64,000 nt of DNA from an uncultured bacterium (GTDB lineage: Bacteria; Bacillota; Clostridia; Lachnospirales; Lachnospiraceae): positions 1-64,000 of the forward strand of contig CANDBT010000020.1 in NCBI GenBank assembly GCA_947383005.1. Direction: 5' to 3'. A program made the position numbers and the translations under genes. Shown piece after piece: positions 16,384-24,800 of the stretch. The notes beneath the pieces are model-generated. The model had not been told where the DNA came from and did not search any database. It worked only from the letters and a program-made list of their open reading frames with translations. Positions within the stretch are counted from its first letter, which is position 1; the number at the start of each line of letters is the position of its first letter.

Positions 16384-17757
16384 TCAATATTTCAAAATAT
16401 CCACACCCAAACTCTCCTGCGCTGCCGTCCATTTTGCATTCCACTCCGCCATCAAGGTATCCAAATCCTTTGTGCCATAAAGCGCGCTTTCCAGGATCTC
16501 ACAATCCGGATAATCGTTGTTATTGATGCCGACTTCACTTTCGTTATTCACATCGTCGAACAATGTCTCTTCACCCTCGATCGCCGGATTATTGCTGATA
16601 ATCTCCACACCGTCAAACTCAGACAACGAATCGGGAAGCGGCTCGGATTTCAATGCCGGGATAGTCCCCTCATCCACAAATATCGTTGATTCTTCCAACA
16701 GCCATTTCAGATAAACCATAGCCGCAATCTGATTGTCCTCAGTAGCTTTGTTATTAATTGCGTATGAATAATTGCCGTCGCCGGAAGCATATCGTTTGCC
16801 GTCCACCGTAATCGGGAAAGGCATATAACCCACATCCTCCGGTTTGTCTCCGGCGCCTTTGCACTGTTCTACCGCCCAGGAACCCAGCACCATGGTGGCA
16901 ATCTCCCCTTTATTCATCATGCCTTTGGATGCTTCCCAATCGCTGCTGGCCGGGTCATCCTCCACCAGTTTCCTGCTGACTGCTTCATAAAGCACATAAT
17001 AAACCGCATAAGGACCGGACATATCCTCGCGTTTCGCAAACGGATCTTTCGTGTGAGCCAGGTTATTCAGCATAAAATCCGGATCTCCGGTAGCGGTAAT
17101 CCCGATATACTGATCCCATGCCCCCATCGGCCATCCTGCCGCGAAATTGGTATAAAGCGGAACAGCATCCGTGTTATCTTTGATTTTCTGCAGACAATCT
17201 AAAAATTCATCCGGTGTTGCCGGCAGCTTGTCAATTCCCGCCTCTTTCCAAATCCGCTTGTTATAAATCACCCCTCCTGCTGTGCCCCCGTTGGGGATCC
17301 CATACTGTATCCCGCCATAATTCTTATCAGCCAGGAAATTATAAATTTCATTCAGGGACGCATAATCCCCCAGCGGAGAAAAATATTCCGACATTTCGCT
17401 CTTGGCTACCGACGTAGGCATATAGCAGATGTCTCCCCAGTCGCCGGTCGGAAGACGCAGGTTCAACGCCTGTTCATAATCCGTGACCGCTTCATACTCT
17501 ACCGTAATGTTGGGATACAGCTCCATAAACTTTTCCGCATAGCCCTTGTAAACCGTATCCACAATATCCGTCCGATTGGTCAGCACTTTGATTGATGTGG
17601 TGATATCCTGATAATCCGTCCCCAGCTCAATGTTGTCAATACTGGGAAGATTTGCCGCCACGGATTCACCGCCCGAACCATCTGAACCGCCACAGGCAGC
17701 CATCGACAATGCCATTGCTGCCGCTGTACCTAATGCAATTAATTTTTTCACTTTCAT
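16384..17757 (-). CDS. Extracellular sugar-binding lipoprotein (family 1)
   Basis: A 457-residue solute-binding protein with a lipoprotein signal: basic start MKVKK, hydrophobic core, and lipobox LSMAAC followed by a Gly/Ser linker. The body has the family 1 fold, including LTNRTD, KFMELYPNITVEYE near the N-terminus and SYAINNKATEDNQIAAMVYLK later. It would sit on the outer face of the membrane and deliver sugar to the two permeases encoded just downstream. It is the first gene of the operon, with a near-consensus promoter at 17790-17818 and the LacI-type regulator upstream. Confidence 0.9.
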   Translation of the reverse strand: MKVKKLIALGTAAAMALSMAACGGSDGSGGESVAANLPSIDNIELGTDYQDITTSIKVLTNRTDIVDTVYKGYAEKFMELYPNITVEYEAVTDYEQALNLRLPTGDWGDICYMPTSVAKSEMSEYFSPLGDYASLNEIYNFLADKNYGGIQYGIPNGGTAGGVIYNKRIWKEAGIDKLPATPDEFLDCLQKIKDNTDAVPLYTNFAAGWPMGAWDQYIGITATGDPDFMLNNLAHTKDPFAKREDMSGPYAVYYVLYEAVSRKLVEDDPASSDWEASKGMMNKGEIATMVLGSWAVEQCKGAGDKPEDVGYMPFPITVDGKRYASGDGNYSYAINNKATEDNQIAAMVYLKWLLEESTIFVDEGTIPALKSEPLPDSLSEFDGVEIISNNPAIEGEETLFDDVNNESEVGINNNDYPDCEILESALYGTKDLDTLMAEWNAKWTAAQESLGVDILKY

Positions 17758-17789
17758 CTTTTATCCACCCTATTTTTTAATTTTATTTA

Positions 17790-17818
17790 ATTATAATATT
17801 AATTTATTTTAATTTCAA
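17790..17818 (-). promoter_or_regulatory. Promoter of the sugar-importer operon
   Basis: Minus-strand TTGAAA and a consensus TATAAT are separated by 17 bases. The 13 bases starting at the -10 box (TATAATTAAATAA) are identical to those at the regulator promoter (19120-19148), and TTAAAAAAT follows in both with a one-base offset. This shared block is a candidate operator for the LacI-type protein. Another AT-rich palindromic stretch (GGGTTAATTAATTTAATTAG) lies near 17907. Confidence 0.7.
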
Positions 17819-18000
17819 GTAGAAAGTGGTTTGTTTTGTATTTTTGTTAATATTATCCGATTTTGTCTCCTGTTTATTGGTGTATTTTACCAGTATCTTT
17901 CTTTGGGTTAATTAATTTAATTAGGTTTTTGCTGCTTAAATTGAGGCTTTTGAGTTTATTTAATGATTAATTATCGCTTTTCTATTAATCAATGCATAAA

Positions 18001-18036
18001 AATCAAGCCGCCAGAACCATTGCTGACGGCTTGATT
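18001..18036 (-). terminator. Terminator of the LacI-type regulator gene
   Basis: A perfect 10-bp stem (AATCAAGCCG with CGGCTTGATT) lies about 30 bases after the regulator stop codon and is followed on the minus strand by TTTTATG. It insulates the regulator from the importer operon downstream. Confidence 0.75.
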
Positions 18037-18067
18037 TATTTTATCATAGGAAAATGCCAACCCCTTT

Positions 18068-19087
18068 TTATTCGCTGTCAATCCTCCGCACACTGTCCTT
18101 TTCCACAACCATCCCCGAAACCAGTCTCATATCCGACGGCGCAGTCCCGTTTTCCGCCAAAGATACCACAATCTTTATGGCACACCGGACCATCTCCTTA
18201 ATATCCACCTCATAGCTGGTAATCTTCACGTCGCACAGCCCTTCATAAAGGTAATTATCAAACCCGACAATGGAAATATCCTCGGGAATCCGATACCCCC
18301 GGCTTTCCAAAAGATTCACCAGCTCACTGGCCGTCAAATCACAGTTGCAGGCAAAGGCCGTCGGCATACGCTCCGGCAGCCTGATGTTTCCAATCTGCCC
18401 TTCCATCGTCCGGTCATCAATAATCCATGCCTCATTAAGCGTCAGGCCGTTTTCCAAAAGCGCCTTCCGATAGCCGAAATACCGGTCAGTAATGCTGTTG
18501 CTGGCCAGCAGCGTGCCCACATAAGCAATCTCTTTATGTCCCCGGTCAATCAAATAGCTGACCATTTTGTACATTCCGTAATAATTATCTGCCATCACCG
18601 AAGGGCAGGGGAGTCCCTTCATCGTAAAATCCACCATCACCATAGGCATATCCGGCTGGCTATGCAGAAACTCCAGATATTCCCTGCCAATCTCCCCAAT
18701 CACAATCAATCCCTGAATCTGCTGTTCTGCCGCAAACAAAGGCAGTTCCAACGCCGCTTCCCGCTCATGGCGCAGCACTTCAAACAAAATTACACAACTG
18801 TGGAGTCCGGCAATCAGCGACAGCTCCTGATAGACCTTCCAATAGTAAGAAGGATAAGGCCCCAAATATTTCTCCCCGATAATCACTCCCACATTGAGGA
18901 TTCTCTTACCTCCACCGCCGCCTTTGGCCTGATAACCCATTTCTGCAGCCACCTGCTTAATCTTCGCCCTCAGCTCTTCGCTAACCCCTTTTTGCCCTGC
19001 CAGTGCATTGGATACCGTCACTGTACTTACTTGTAATTTTTCTGCAATGTCTGACAAACGGACTGTTTTTTTCACTTTAATTCGCAT
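18068..19087 (-). CDS. LacI-family transcription regulator
   Basis: About 339 residues: an N-terminal helix-turn-helix and hinge (VRLSDIAEKLQVSTVTVSNA) of the LacI/GalR family, then a periplasmic-binding-type sensor domain with VGVIIGEKYLG and FDNYLYEGL-like motifs. Proteins of this family bind palindromic operators and release DNA when they bind a sugar. The position directly upstream of the importer operon and the shared promoter block point to control of that operon and of itself. The ATG at 19087 directly touches GGGG, leaving no spacing, so translation may instead start at the GTG at 19075. Confidence 0.85.
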   Translation of the reverse strand: MRIKVKKTVRLSDIAEKLQVSTVTVSNALAGQKGVSEELRAKIKQVAAEMGYQAKGGGGGKRILNVGVIIGEKYLGPYPSYYWKVYQELSLIAGLHSCVILFEVLRHEREAALELPLFAAEQQIQGLIVIGEIGREYLEFLHSQPDMPMVMVDFTMKGLPCPSVMADNYYGMYKMVSYLIDRGHKEIAYVGTLLASNSITDRYFGYRKALLENGLTLNEAWIIDDRTMEGQIGNIRLPERMPTAFACNCDLTASELVNLLESRGYRIPEDISIVGFDNYLYEGLCDVKITSYEVDIKEMVRCAIKIVVSLAENGTAPSDMRLVSGMVVEKDSVRRIDSE

Positions 19088-19119
19088 CCCCTTTTTACTT
19101 TAATTTTTTAACTTATTTA

Positions 19120-19148
19120 ATTATATTTAATTAATTGCAATCTGTCAA
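19120..19148 (-). promoter_or_regulatory. Consensus promoter of the LacI-type regulator
   Basis: A perfect TTGACA and perfect TATAAT are separated by 17 bases on the minus strand. The spacer and downstream region are AT-rich and partly palindromic (AATTAATTAAATATAATTAA), and the sequence from the -10 box on matches the importer-operon promoter, which supports autoregulation. Confidence 0.8.
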
Positions 19149-19300
19149 TAGGGTCTCCGTATCACGGCATAGCAAAACCGAAGCGTGAAATGTATATCGA
19201 CGACATTATCCCGGACGGGATCTAAGTCTCCAGCCTTATACTTGCGACGCAAATGTTGTAACTTTATTATGAATTTTCTGTGGTGCCATTGATAATTTGA

Positions 19301-19915
19301 GAAATTCGTGGGAATGATATTCTGGATTTCCTCGCATCACAAATCAGTTCTCTGACCAATCCTACGAATATTGCTAATGCGCTGACCAGTATGAAGAACG
19401 AAAAGGTCAACTCCACTCTGGTTTCCAACTACGTGCAGCACATCATCGATTCGTTCCTCATTTCGATGGCAAAGCGCTATGATGTGAAAGGAAAGACCTA
19501 TTTCAAATATCCAAACAAATACTACTATACGGATATCGGCCTTCGTAACGCTCGCTTGAACTATCGTCAGTATGATCCCGGCCACATTATGGAAAACATC
19601 ATTTACAACGAACTTCTGCGCAGAGGATATTCCGTTGATGTTGGCGTTGTGACTGACCGTACTGGCGGTGCAAATGTACAGAAGGAAATCGACTTCGTTG
19701 TAAATGATGCAGATAAAAAAATCTACATCCAGTCAGCTTTCCAGATGGATACGGACAAAAAGGAATCCTCTAAGCTTGCATCATTGATACTGACAAAGGA
19801 CTTTTTGAAAAAAATCATTGTTCGCATGGATATCCCTCATAACTTCTATGATGACAACGGAATTTTCCATTGCAATCTGATAGACCTACTGCTTGGTCGT
19901 GTAGAATTGTTCTAA
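19301..19915 (+). pseudogene. C-terminal fragment of a DUF4143 AAA-type ATPase
   Basis: The plus-strand frame is open from just after a stop at 19298 to 19915 and reads the C-terminal half of the common ATPase family with a DUF4143 domain: DSFLISMAKRYDVKGKTYF, YYYTDIGLRNARLNY, HIMENIIYNELLRRGYSVDV and an EIDFVV motif as in the associated nuclease-like fold. The N-terminal P-loop ATPase half is missing, and no start precedes the coding signal except the internal ATG at 19391. It is one of very few plus-strand genes here and ends in a strong terminator. I infer a truncated acquired gene. Confidence 0.75.
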
Positions 19916-19949
19916 CCAATAAGCCAAGCGGATATCTTTAATACCATTT

Positions 19950-19983
19950 AGGAGTGGCCCTTCGGGGTTACTCCTATTTTTAT
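19950..19983 (+). terminator. Terminator after the DUF4143 fragment
   Basis: AGGAGTGGCCC pairs with GGGTTACTCCT around a TTCG tetraloop, followed by ATTTTTAT on the plus strand: a textbook intrinsic terminator. Confidence 0.75.
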
Positions 19984-19991
19984 ACCGTTTG

Positions 19992-20054
19992 GCACCATTC
20001 ACTGTATTCTTTCGTCGTTTGCGTCGCAACTTTCTGGTGAAATGGTGCTTTTTT
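19992..20054 (+). terminator. Second hairpin with a T run
   Basis: GCACCATT-CAC pairs with GTGAAATGGTGC across a 34-base loop and is followed by six T. It lies between the DUF4143 terminator and a short frame with a strong SD. The long loop makes it less certain than the hairpin before it. Confidence 0.4.
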
Positions 20055-20079
20055 CATGCCATTAAGGAGGTGATATCGC

Positions 20080-20169
20080 ATGGCAGATAGCTTTGGATTA
20101 AATTTTGCTTATTTTCTGCTATGCTTTTTCCGTTCTATCCGTTATAATAAGAGAAGCGGATTTATGTAA
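20080..20169 (+). CDS. 29-residue frame with a perfect SD, probably a truncated gene start
   Basis: AAGGAGGTGATATCGC precedes an ATG opening MADSFGLNFAYFL and a stop after 29 codons. The first seven residues resemble the start of clostridial phage tape-measure proteins, after which the sequence changes character. The stop codon lies inside the end of the MITE-like element at 20166-20328, so that element or an earlier deletion may have cut the gene. A real peptide cannot be excluded. Confidence 0.3.
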   Translation: MADSFGLNFAYFLLCFFRSIRYNKRSGFM

Positions 20170-20328
20170 CACGCCCAGACGGCATGGGATTTGACATGAA
20201 TTTGGAGCATAGATTTTGGGCGCAAGCTTGCCTATAAGCCAAAGTTTATGTCAAGTCCCATATCGAATGGTCGTCCCGGCTTTTGTCCGGCATAGACGGG
20301 CAGGAAGATGCCCCGTCTGGACGGTTAC
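20166..20328. mobile_element. MITE-like element, 163 bp
   Basis: The ends are inverted: GTAACACGCCCAGACGGC at the left and, read backwards, GTAACCGTCCAGACGGGGC at the right. Inside is a long imperfect hairpin (ATGGGATTTGACATGAATTTGG with CCAAAGTTTATGTCAAGTCCCAT). The right half (GACGGGCAGGAAGATGCCCCGTC) recurs at 32276-32385 and 43768-43845. It has no coding capacity, so any movement would need a transposase supplied from elsewhere. Confidence 0.65.
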
Positions 20329-20387
20329 AATTTTGTACTCATCCAAAAACACACCGATTAGATCATATCCATATGAGGAGGAACCCT

Positions 20388-21233
20388 ATGATAAAATTTA
20401 CCCTGCCCATTTCCTGCGGCAAGAAGGCTGTTTTGCTTTCTGCCATCGCCCTCGCCGCCTGCCTGGCTGCCGGCTGCCGTAAAGCGCCGGAAAAAATTGA
20501 TCTCAGCAGCACCCATACCACGGCCGCGGAAACCATGGCTCCTGCAACACAGCCGCAATCCACCACGCCGCCGCTTATGGAAACCAGCGCCCCTCCTGCC
20601 GGGACTGATCATGCAGAAGGGCAAAACAACAGGAATATTTCCACAAAAATGAATACCTACTCTTCCGGCAAGGTTGCCATTGACTATCCCAACATTACCA
20701 ATATGGCAGATGCCTCCAAGACTGCCGCTCTGGACGAGCTGATCAAGAAAAATGCCTTATCCGTCCTCGATGCCTGTTCTGTCCAGGAGGATAAGGATAC
20801 CCTGTCCATCTCCTGCCAGGTATTATCTGCCGATCGCAGCCGGATCACCCTCCTTTACCAGGGAACCCTGACCGCTTCCGGCAGCGCCCATCCGCAAAAT
20901 ATTTTTTATTCCAATACGATTGATGTAGAAAATGTTTCGGATATCGGTTTCGATCATTATGCCGATCCCTATACGATGGCCGGTTATGTATTATCTGATG
21001 ACTGTACTTTTTATCAGACAACGGATCAATTAAGGCCGGAACTCATGAAGGAAAAGAATAAAACCAGTATGGATGACTATACCAAAATGTTTACCAATGC
21101 CGATTTCCCTTTTACCGGCTCTTTCCCTCAATCCTTTAGTTATGAACACCAGGGGGTAATCTATTTTTCCATTCCGGTTTCCCACGCCCTTGGCGATTAT
21201 GCTATTGTCATGTTTGCCCCTGACACAAAATAA
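20388..21233 (+). CDS. Lipoprotein with a DUF3298/DUF4163-like domain
   Basis: The ATG at 20388 is preceded by GAGGAGG; a longer upstream frame runs into the MITE-like element and is not used. The 281-residue product has a lipobox (ALAACLAAGC), a Thr/Pro-rich linker to about residue 75, then a mixed alpha/beta domain (KVAIDYPNI, LYQGTLTASGSAHPQN, YTMAGYVLSDDC) resembling extracellular DUF4163/DUF3298 proteins related to RsiV. That would place it on the outer membrane face as a binding or sensing protein. It is followed by upp after 24 bases and shares the plus strand. Function is unknown; family assignment is by motif impression only. Confidence 0.6.
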   Translation: MIKFTLPISCGKKAVLLSAIALAACLAAGCRKAPEKIDLSSTHTTAAETMAPATQPQSTTPPLMETSAPPAGTDHAEGQNNRNISTKMNTYSSGKVAIDYPNITNMADASKTAALDELIKKNALSVLDACSVQEDKDTLSISCQVLSADRSRITLLYQGTLTASGSAHPQNIFYSNTIDVENVSDIGFDHYADPYTMAGYVLSDDCTFYQTTDQLRPELMKEKNKTSMDDYTKMFTNADFPFTGSFPQSFSYEHQGVIYFSIPVSHALGDYAIVMFAPDTK

Positions 21234-21257
21234 AACCAAAAAAGGAGAACAATATCT

Positions 21258-21887
21258 ATGGAAAACCTGCACATCATCAGCCATCCGCTAATCCAGCACA
21301 AAATCTCCATACTCCGCGACAAACGCACCGGCACCAACGAATTCCGTGCATTGATTGAGGAAATCGCTATGCTTATGGGCTATGAAGCGCTTCGCGACCT
21401 TCCCCTTGAGGACGTCCAGGTTGAAACTCCTATCGAAACCTGTATGGCGCCTATGATTGCCGGGAAGAAACTGGCCATCGTCCCCATTCTCCGCGCGGGC
21501 CTGGGAATGGTCAATGGCATCCTGGCCCTGGTCCCCAGCGCCAAGGTGGGCCACATCGGCCTGTATCGGGATGAGACGACCCATGAGCCTCATGAATATT
21601 ACTGCAAGCTGCCCGATCCCATTGAGCAGCGGACTATCCTTGTGACCGATCCCATGCTGGCCACCGGCGGTTCAGCCGTAGCTGCCGTAAACTTTATCAA
21701 ACAACATGGAGGGAAAAACATCAAATTCATGTCGATCATCGCGGCGCCGGACGGCATTGAACGCCTGACAAAAGCCCATCCGGATGTACAGATTTATCTT
21801 GGTCACCTGGATCGCTGCCTCAACGAAAACGCCTATATCTGCCCCGGCCTGGGTGACGCCGGCGACCGGATTTACGGCACGAAATAA
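21258..21887 (+). CDS. upp: Uracil phosphoribosyltransferase
   Basis: A 209-residue cytoplasmic enzyme converting uracil and PRPP to UMP in pyrimidine salvage. Diagnostic motifs are present: [20 protein letters not shown] at the start, [14 protein letters not shown], the PRPP-binding loop [10 protein letters not shown], and the uracil-binding C-terminal [17 protein letters not shown]. Length matches the family (208-210). It follows the lipoprotein gene by 24 bases and ends at a strong bidirectional-looking terminator. Confidence 0.97.
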   Translation: MENLHIISHPLIQHKISILRDKRTGTNEFRALIEEIAMLMGYEALRDLPLEDVQVETPIETCMAPMIAGKKLAIVPILRAGLGMVNGILALVPSAKVGHIGLYRDETTHEPHEYYCKLPDPIEQRTILVTDPMLATGGSAVAAVNFIKQHGGKNIKFMSIIAAPDGIERLTKAHPDVQIYLGHLDRCLNENAYICPGLGDAGDRIYGTK

Positions 21888-21910
21888 TAAAGGATCAGAA
21901 AAATACGAAA

Positions 21911-21955
21911 ACAGCCGCCAAATGAGCACCAACGATAAACTCATTTGACGGCTGT
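21911..21955 (+). terminator. Terminator between upp and the convergent gene
   Basis: A 16-bp stem with one mismatch (ACAGCCGCCAAATGAG with CTCATTTGACGGCTGT) is followed by TTTCTCT on the plus strand and TTTTCG on the minus strand. It can serve both upp and the convergent gene whose stop is at 21989. Confidence 0.75.
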
Positions 21956-21988
21956 TTCTCTGCCCTTCCTCATTCAACATTTTAGTAA

Positions 21989-22660
21989 TTATTGCTTTTG
22001 AACCACTTCCCCCTGCTTTTTATAAATAGAACCGGCATCCACGCACACACGCACACTGGAAAGCGGATAAATATTAGCATTCTTCCCGATTACTGTCCCG
22101 GGATTCAACACCGAACCGCAGCCGACTTCGACTCCGTCGCCGATCATTGCGCCGAATTTCTTCATTCCTGTCTCGATATCCCCGTCCTCCGCATGGACTT
22201 TCACCAGCATTTTATCGGATTTCACATTGGAGGTAATCGAACCGGCGCCCATATGGGCCTTATAGCCCAGTATGGAATCCCCCACATAATTATAATGGGG
22301 AACCTGTACGTTATCAAAAAGAATAACGTTTTTAAGCTCGGAAGAATTTCCCACCACCGCATTGGCGCCGATAATCACTTTGCCGCGGATATAAGCACAA
22401 TGACGGATTTCCGCTGCCGGCCCGATAATCACCGGCCCGATAATTCCTGCCGTGGGCGCCACCCTAGCCGTCTTATGAATCCAAATTCCCTCTGACGGAT
22501 TCACATATTCGCTTTTGGGCAAAGTCTCCCCCAATTTGCGGACAAACTCCCCGATATGGGGCAGCACTTCCCACGGGTACTCATGCTCTTCCATAAGCGG
22601 CCTGGCCATCGTATGCTCCAGGCTGTATAAATCGCTAATTTTCATCTCTCTCTGCTTCAT
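21989..22660 (-). CDS. Left-handed beta-helix (hexapeptide) transferase-like protein
   Basis: A 223-residue protein with hexapeptide repeats of the type seen in GlmU and related acyl/nucleotidyl transferases: VAPTAGIIGPVIIGPAAEIR, YIRGKVIIGANAVVG, YVGDSILGYKAHMGAGSIT. The N-terminus (MKISDLYSLEH) precedes the helix; there is no nucleotidyltransferase domain, so it resembles the stand-alone GlmU-C-like proteins annotated as sugar-phosphate or UDP-GlcNAc pyrophosphorylase-related. The substrate is unknown. The start is the ATG at 22660, with GGAG upstream, rather than the TTG one codon earlier. It follows topB by 16 bases. Confidence 0.75.
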   Translation of the reverse strand: MKQREMKISDLYSLEHTMARPLMEEHEYPWEVLPHIGEFVRKLGETLPKSEYVNPSEGIWIHKTARVAPTAGIIGPVIIGPAAEIRHCAYIRGKVIIGANAVVGNSSELKNVILFDNVQVPHYNYVGDSILGYKAHMGAGSITSNVKSDKMLVKVHAEDGDIETGMKKFGAMIGDGVEVGCGSVLNPGTVIGKNANIYPLSSVRVCVDAGSIYKKQGEVVQKQ

Positions 22661-22675
22661 CAATCCTATCTCCTT

Positions 22676-24694
22676 TTACTGTTTATAGTTTTTCCCTGTT
22701 TCCTGAAAATACTCATCCAACTGGTTCTGGTTATTCAATTTCAATACCCCGCTGGTACGACCCGCCACAAAATGCTCCAGTTTTTCCATATATTCATCCG
22801 GGGTGATCGTCCCTTCCGCCACATAAGTCAGCCCTTTTTCCCAACTGGCCGTCAATTCCGGATTTAACAGTTGGCGAATAGAACCATTCACCACATCAAA
22901 AACCAGTTCTCCCAGCAAGGTAGGCGTAATCACCTGCGTCTTGCCGTTGAGCGCCAGATAATTGATATTTACCAGTTTTTTCAATATCTCCGCTCTGGTA
23001 GCGCTGGTGCCGATACCGCTCCCCTTAATCTGGGCCCGCAGCTCCTCGTCCTCGATTAGCTGTCCTGCATTCTCCATAGCCAATATCATGGAACCGGAAG
23101 AATAACGTTTGGGCGGGGAAGTCTCCCCTTCCTTTACAGACAGGCGTCTCAAAGGCAGCGCCATGCCTTTCTTTAATGTCTTCAGCATTGCGGCAAAACG
23201 GGGATTTTCCTGATCTTTCCCATTCAGATCCGAATCTTCCCTGCCCTGCCCTGCTTCCTCCGCTTTCTTGCGAAAATGGGATACATCTGCCACTTTCAAA
23301 TATCCCTCTTCTATCTGTATCCGGAAACCGGCAAAAAAATGTTCCCTGTCGGCTTCCATTTCCAGCGAATATTTCTGATAAACTGCTGCCGGATAAAAAA
23401 CACTGAGAAACCGCCGGGCAATCAATTCATAAACCTTTACCGCCAAAGGCGCCAGGCCCTTCAAAGCTCCAAGCCCCTGGCCGGTAGGCACTATCGCATA
23501 GTGATCCGTAATTTGCTTATCGTTGACATACCTGGTCTTTGCGATATTTTTATAAGTCCCCTGGTTCAGCACCTCTGCCGCAAACCGGCTCACCGGCCCG
23601 AAATTTTTAAGGCCGCCGATATTTTTATGGATTTCCTTCGCTACCGCCGTGGACAGTACCCTGGCATCTGTACGGGGATAAGTAACCAGCTTTTTCTCGT
23701 AAAGTTCCTGGGCTATTTTCAGCGTCTGGTCGGGGCTGATCTTAAACATCTTCGAACAGTCATTCTGCAGTTCCGCCAGATTGTAAAGAAGAGGAGGATT
23801 CTTCGTCTCTTTTTTTCTCTCAACCTTCTTCAGCACAGCCGTCAAAGGCTCGTTCTGCTTTAACGCATCAATAAGCTTTTCGGCATAAATTTTCTCTTTA
23901 AAGCCGTTTTCTTTATAGAGAACCGGCGATTGAAAGTAACGGGAACCTTCCACGCTCCTCCATTCCCCATCAAACTCCATATCCTCAACAACAAAAGTAC
24001 CGATCACCCGATAAAAAGGAGTCTTGACAAACTGCCGTATCTCCCGTTCCCGCCGGACGACCATCCCCAATACGCAAGTCATCACCCGCCCTACGGAGAG
24101 CACCGTGCGCTCGGTCTTCATATAACGGGATATGGACGGACCGTATTTGAGAGTAAGCAGACGGGAAAAATTAATCCCCATCAGATAATCCTCTTTCGCC
24201 CGCAGATAAGCCGATGAAGCCAGATTATCATAAGCTGACCAATCCTTCGCATCCCGGATTCCTCTTAAAATTTCTTCTTCTGTCTGGGAATCAATCCAAA
24301 CTCTTTTCCGCGTTTTCTTTTTTACCCCTGCCATCTGATCTACCAGGCGATAAATATACTCTCCCTCCCGGCCGGAATCGGTACAAATATAAATCGTATC
24401 CACATCTTCCCGGTTCAGCAGTTTGCTGACAATCTGAAACTGTTTTGACACGCTTTCGATCACCTGATACTTAAATTCCTTTGGCAAAAAAGGCAGCGTC
24501 TGCAGGCTCCACCGCTTGTATTTGACATCGTAAGCTTCCGGATAGCTCATCGTGACCAAATGGCCTACACACCAGGTCACTACAGCCGAATCTGATTCAA
24601 TATATCCGTCAGCCCTCCGGCCCGAAATCTTCAGAGCGGCAGCAAACTGCTGTGCCACACTGGGCTTTTCTGCTATGTATAATGATTTTCCCAT
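22676..24694 (-). CDS. topB: DNA topoisomerase III
   Basis: A 672-residue type IA topoisomerase. It has the N-terminal Toprim domain (LYIAEKPSVAQQFAAAL; acidic DSGREGEYIYRLV), the conserved KYGPSISRYM region and the active-site tyrosine in VTYPRTDARVLST. The C-terminal part has the GIGTSATRAEILKKL motif, and there are no zinc-finger Cys clusters. These features and the length match TopB, which decatenates DNA, rather than TopA, found separately at 53201-55291. It is followed by the hexapeptide-repeat gene. Confidence 0.95.
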   Translation of the reverse strand: MGKSLYIAEKPSVAQQFAAALKISGRRADGYIESDSAVVTWCVGHLVTMSYPEAYDVKYKRWSLQTLPFLPKEFKYQVIESVSKQFQIVSKLLNREDVDTIYICTDSGREGEYIYRLVDQMAGVKKKTRKRVWIDSQTEEEILRGIRDAKDWSAYDNLASSAYLRAKEDYLMGINFSRLLTLKYGPSISRYMKTERTVLSVGRVMTCVLGMVVRREREIRQFVKTPFYRVIGTFVVEDMEFDGEWRSVEGSRYFQSPVLYKENGFKEKIYAEKLIDALKQNEPLTAVLKKVERKKETKNPPLLYNLAELQNDCSKMFKISPDQTLKIAQELYEKKLVTYPRTDARVLSTAVAKEIHKNIGGLKNFGPVSRFAAEVLNQGTYKNIAKTRYVNDKQITDHYAIVPTGQGLGALKGLAPLAVKVYELIARRFLSVFYPAAVYQKYSLEMEADREHFFAGFRIQIEEGYLKVADVSHFRKKAEEAGQGREDSDLNGKDQENPRFAAMLKTLKKGMALPLRRLSVKEGETSPPKRYSSGSMILAMENAGQLIEDEELRAQIKGSGIGTSATRAEILKKLVNINYLALNGKTQVITPTLLGELVFDVVNGSIRQLLNPELTASWEKGLTYVAEGTITPDEYMEKLEHFVAGRTSGVLKLNNQNQLDEYFQETGKNYKQ

Positions 24695-24800
24695 TTATGC
24701 AAAGGATTCCTTTCCTAAACATTCACAATAAATCCCTGTGCCGCTCTTCCGGCGCCACCATAAATGAAATGGATTTACTATAGTTTACACACCAGCTATG

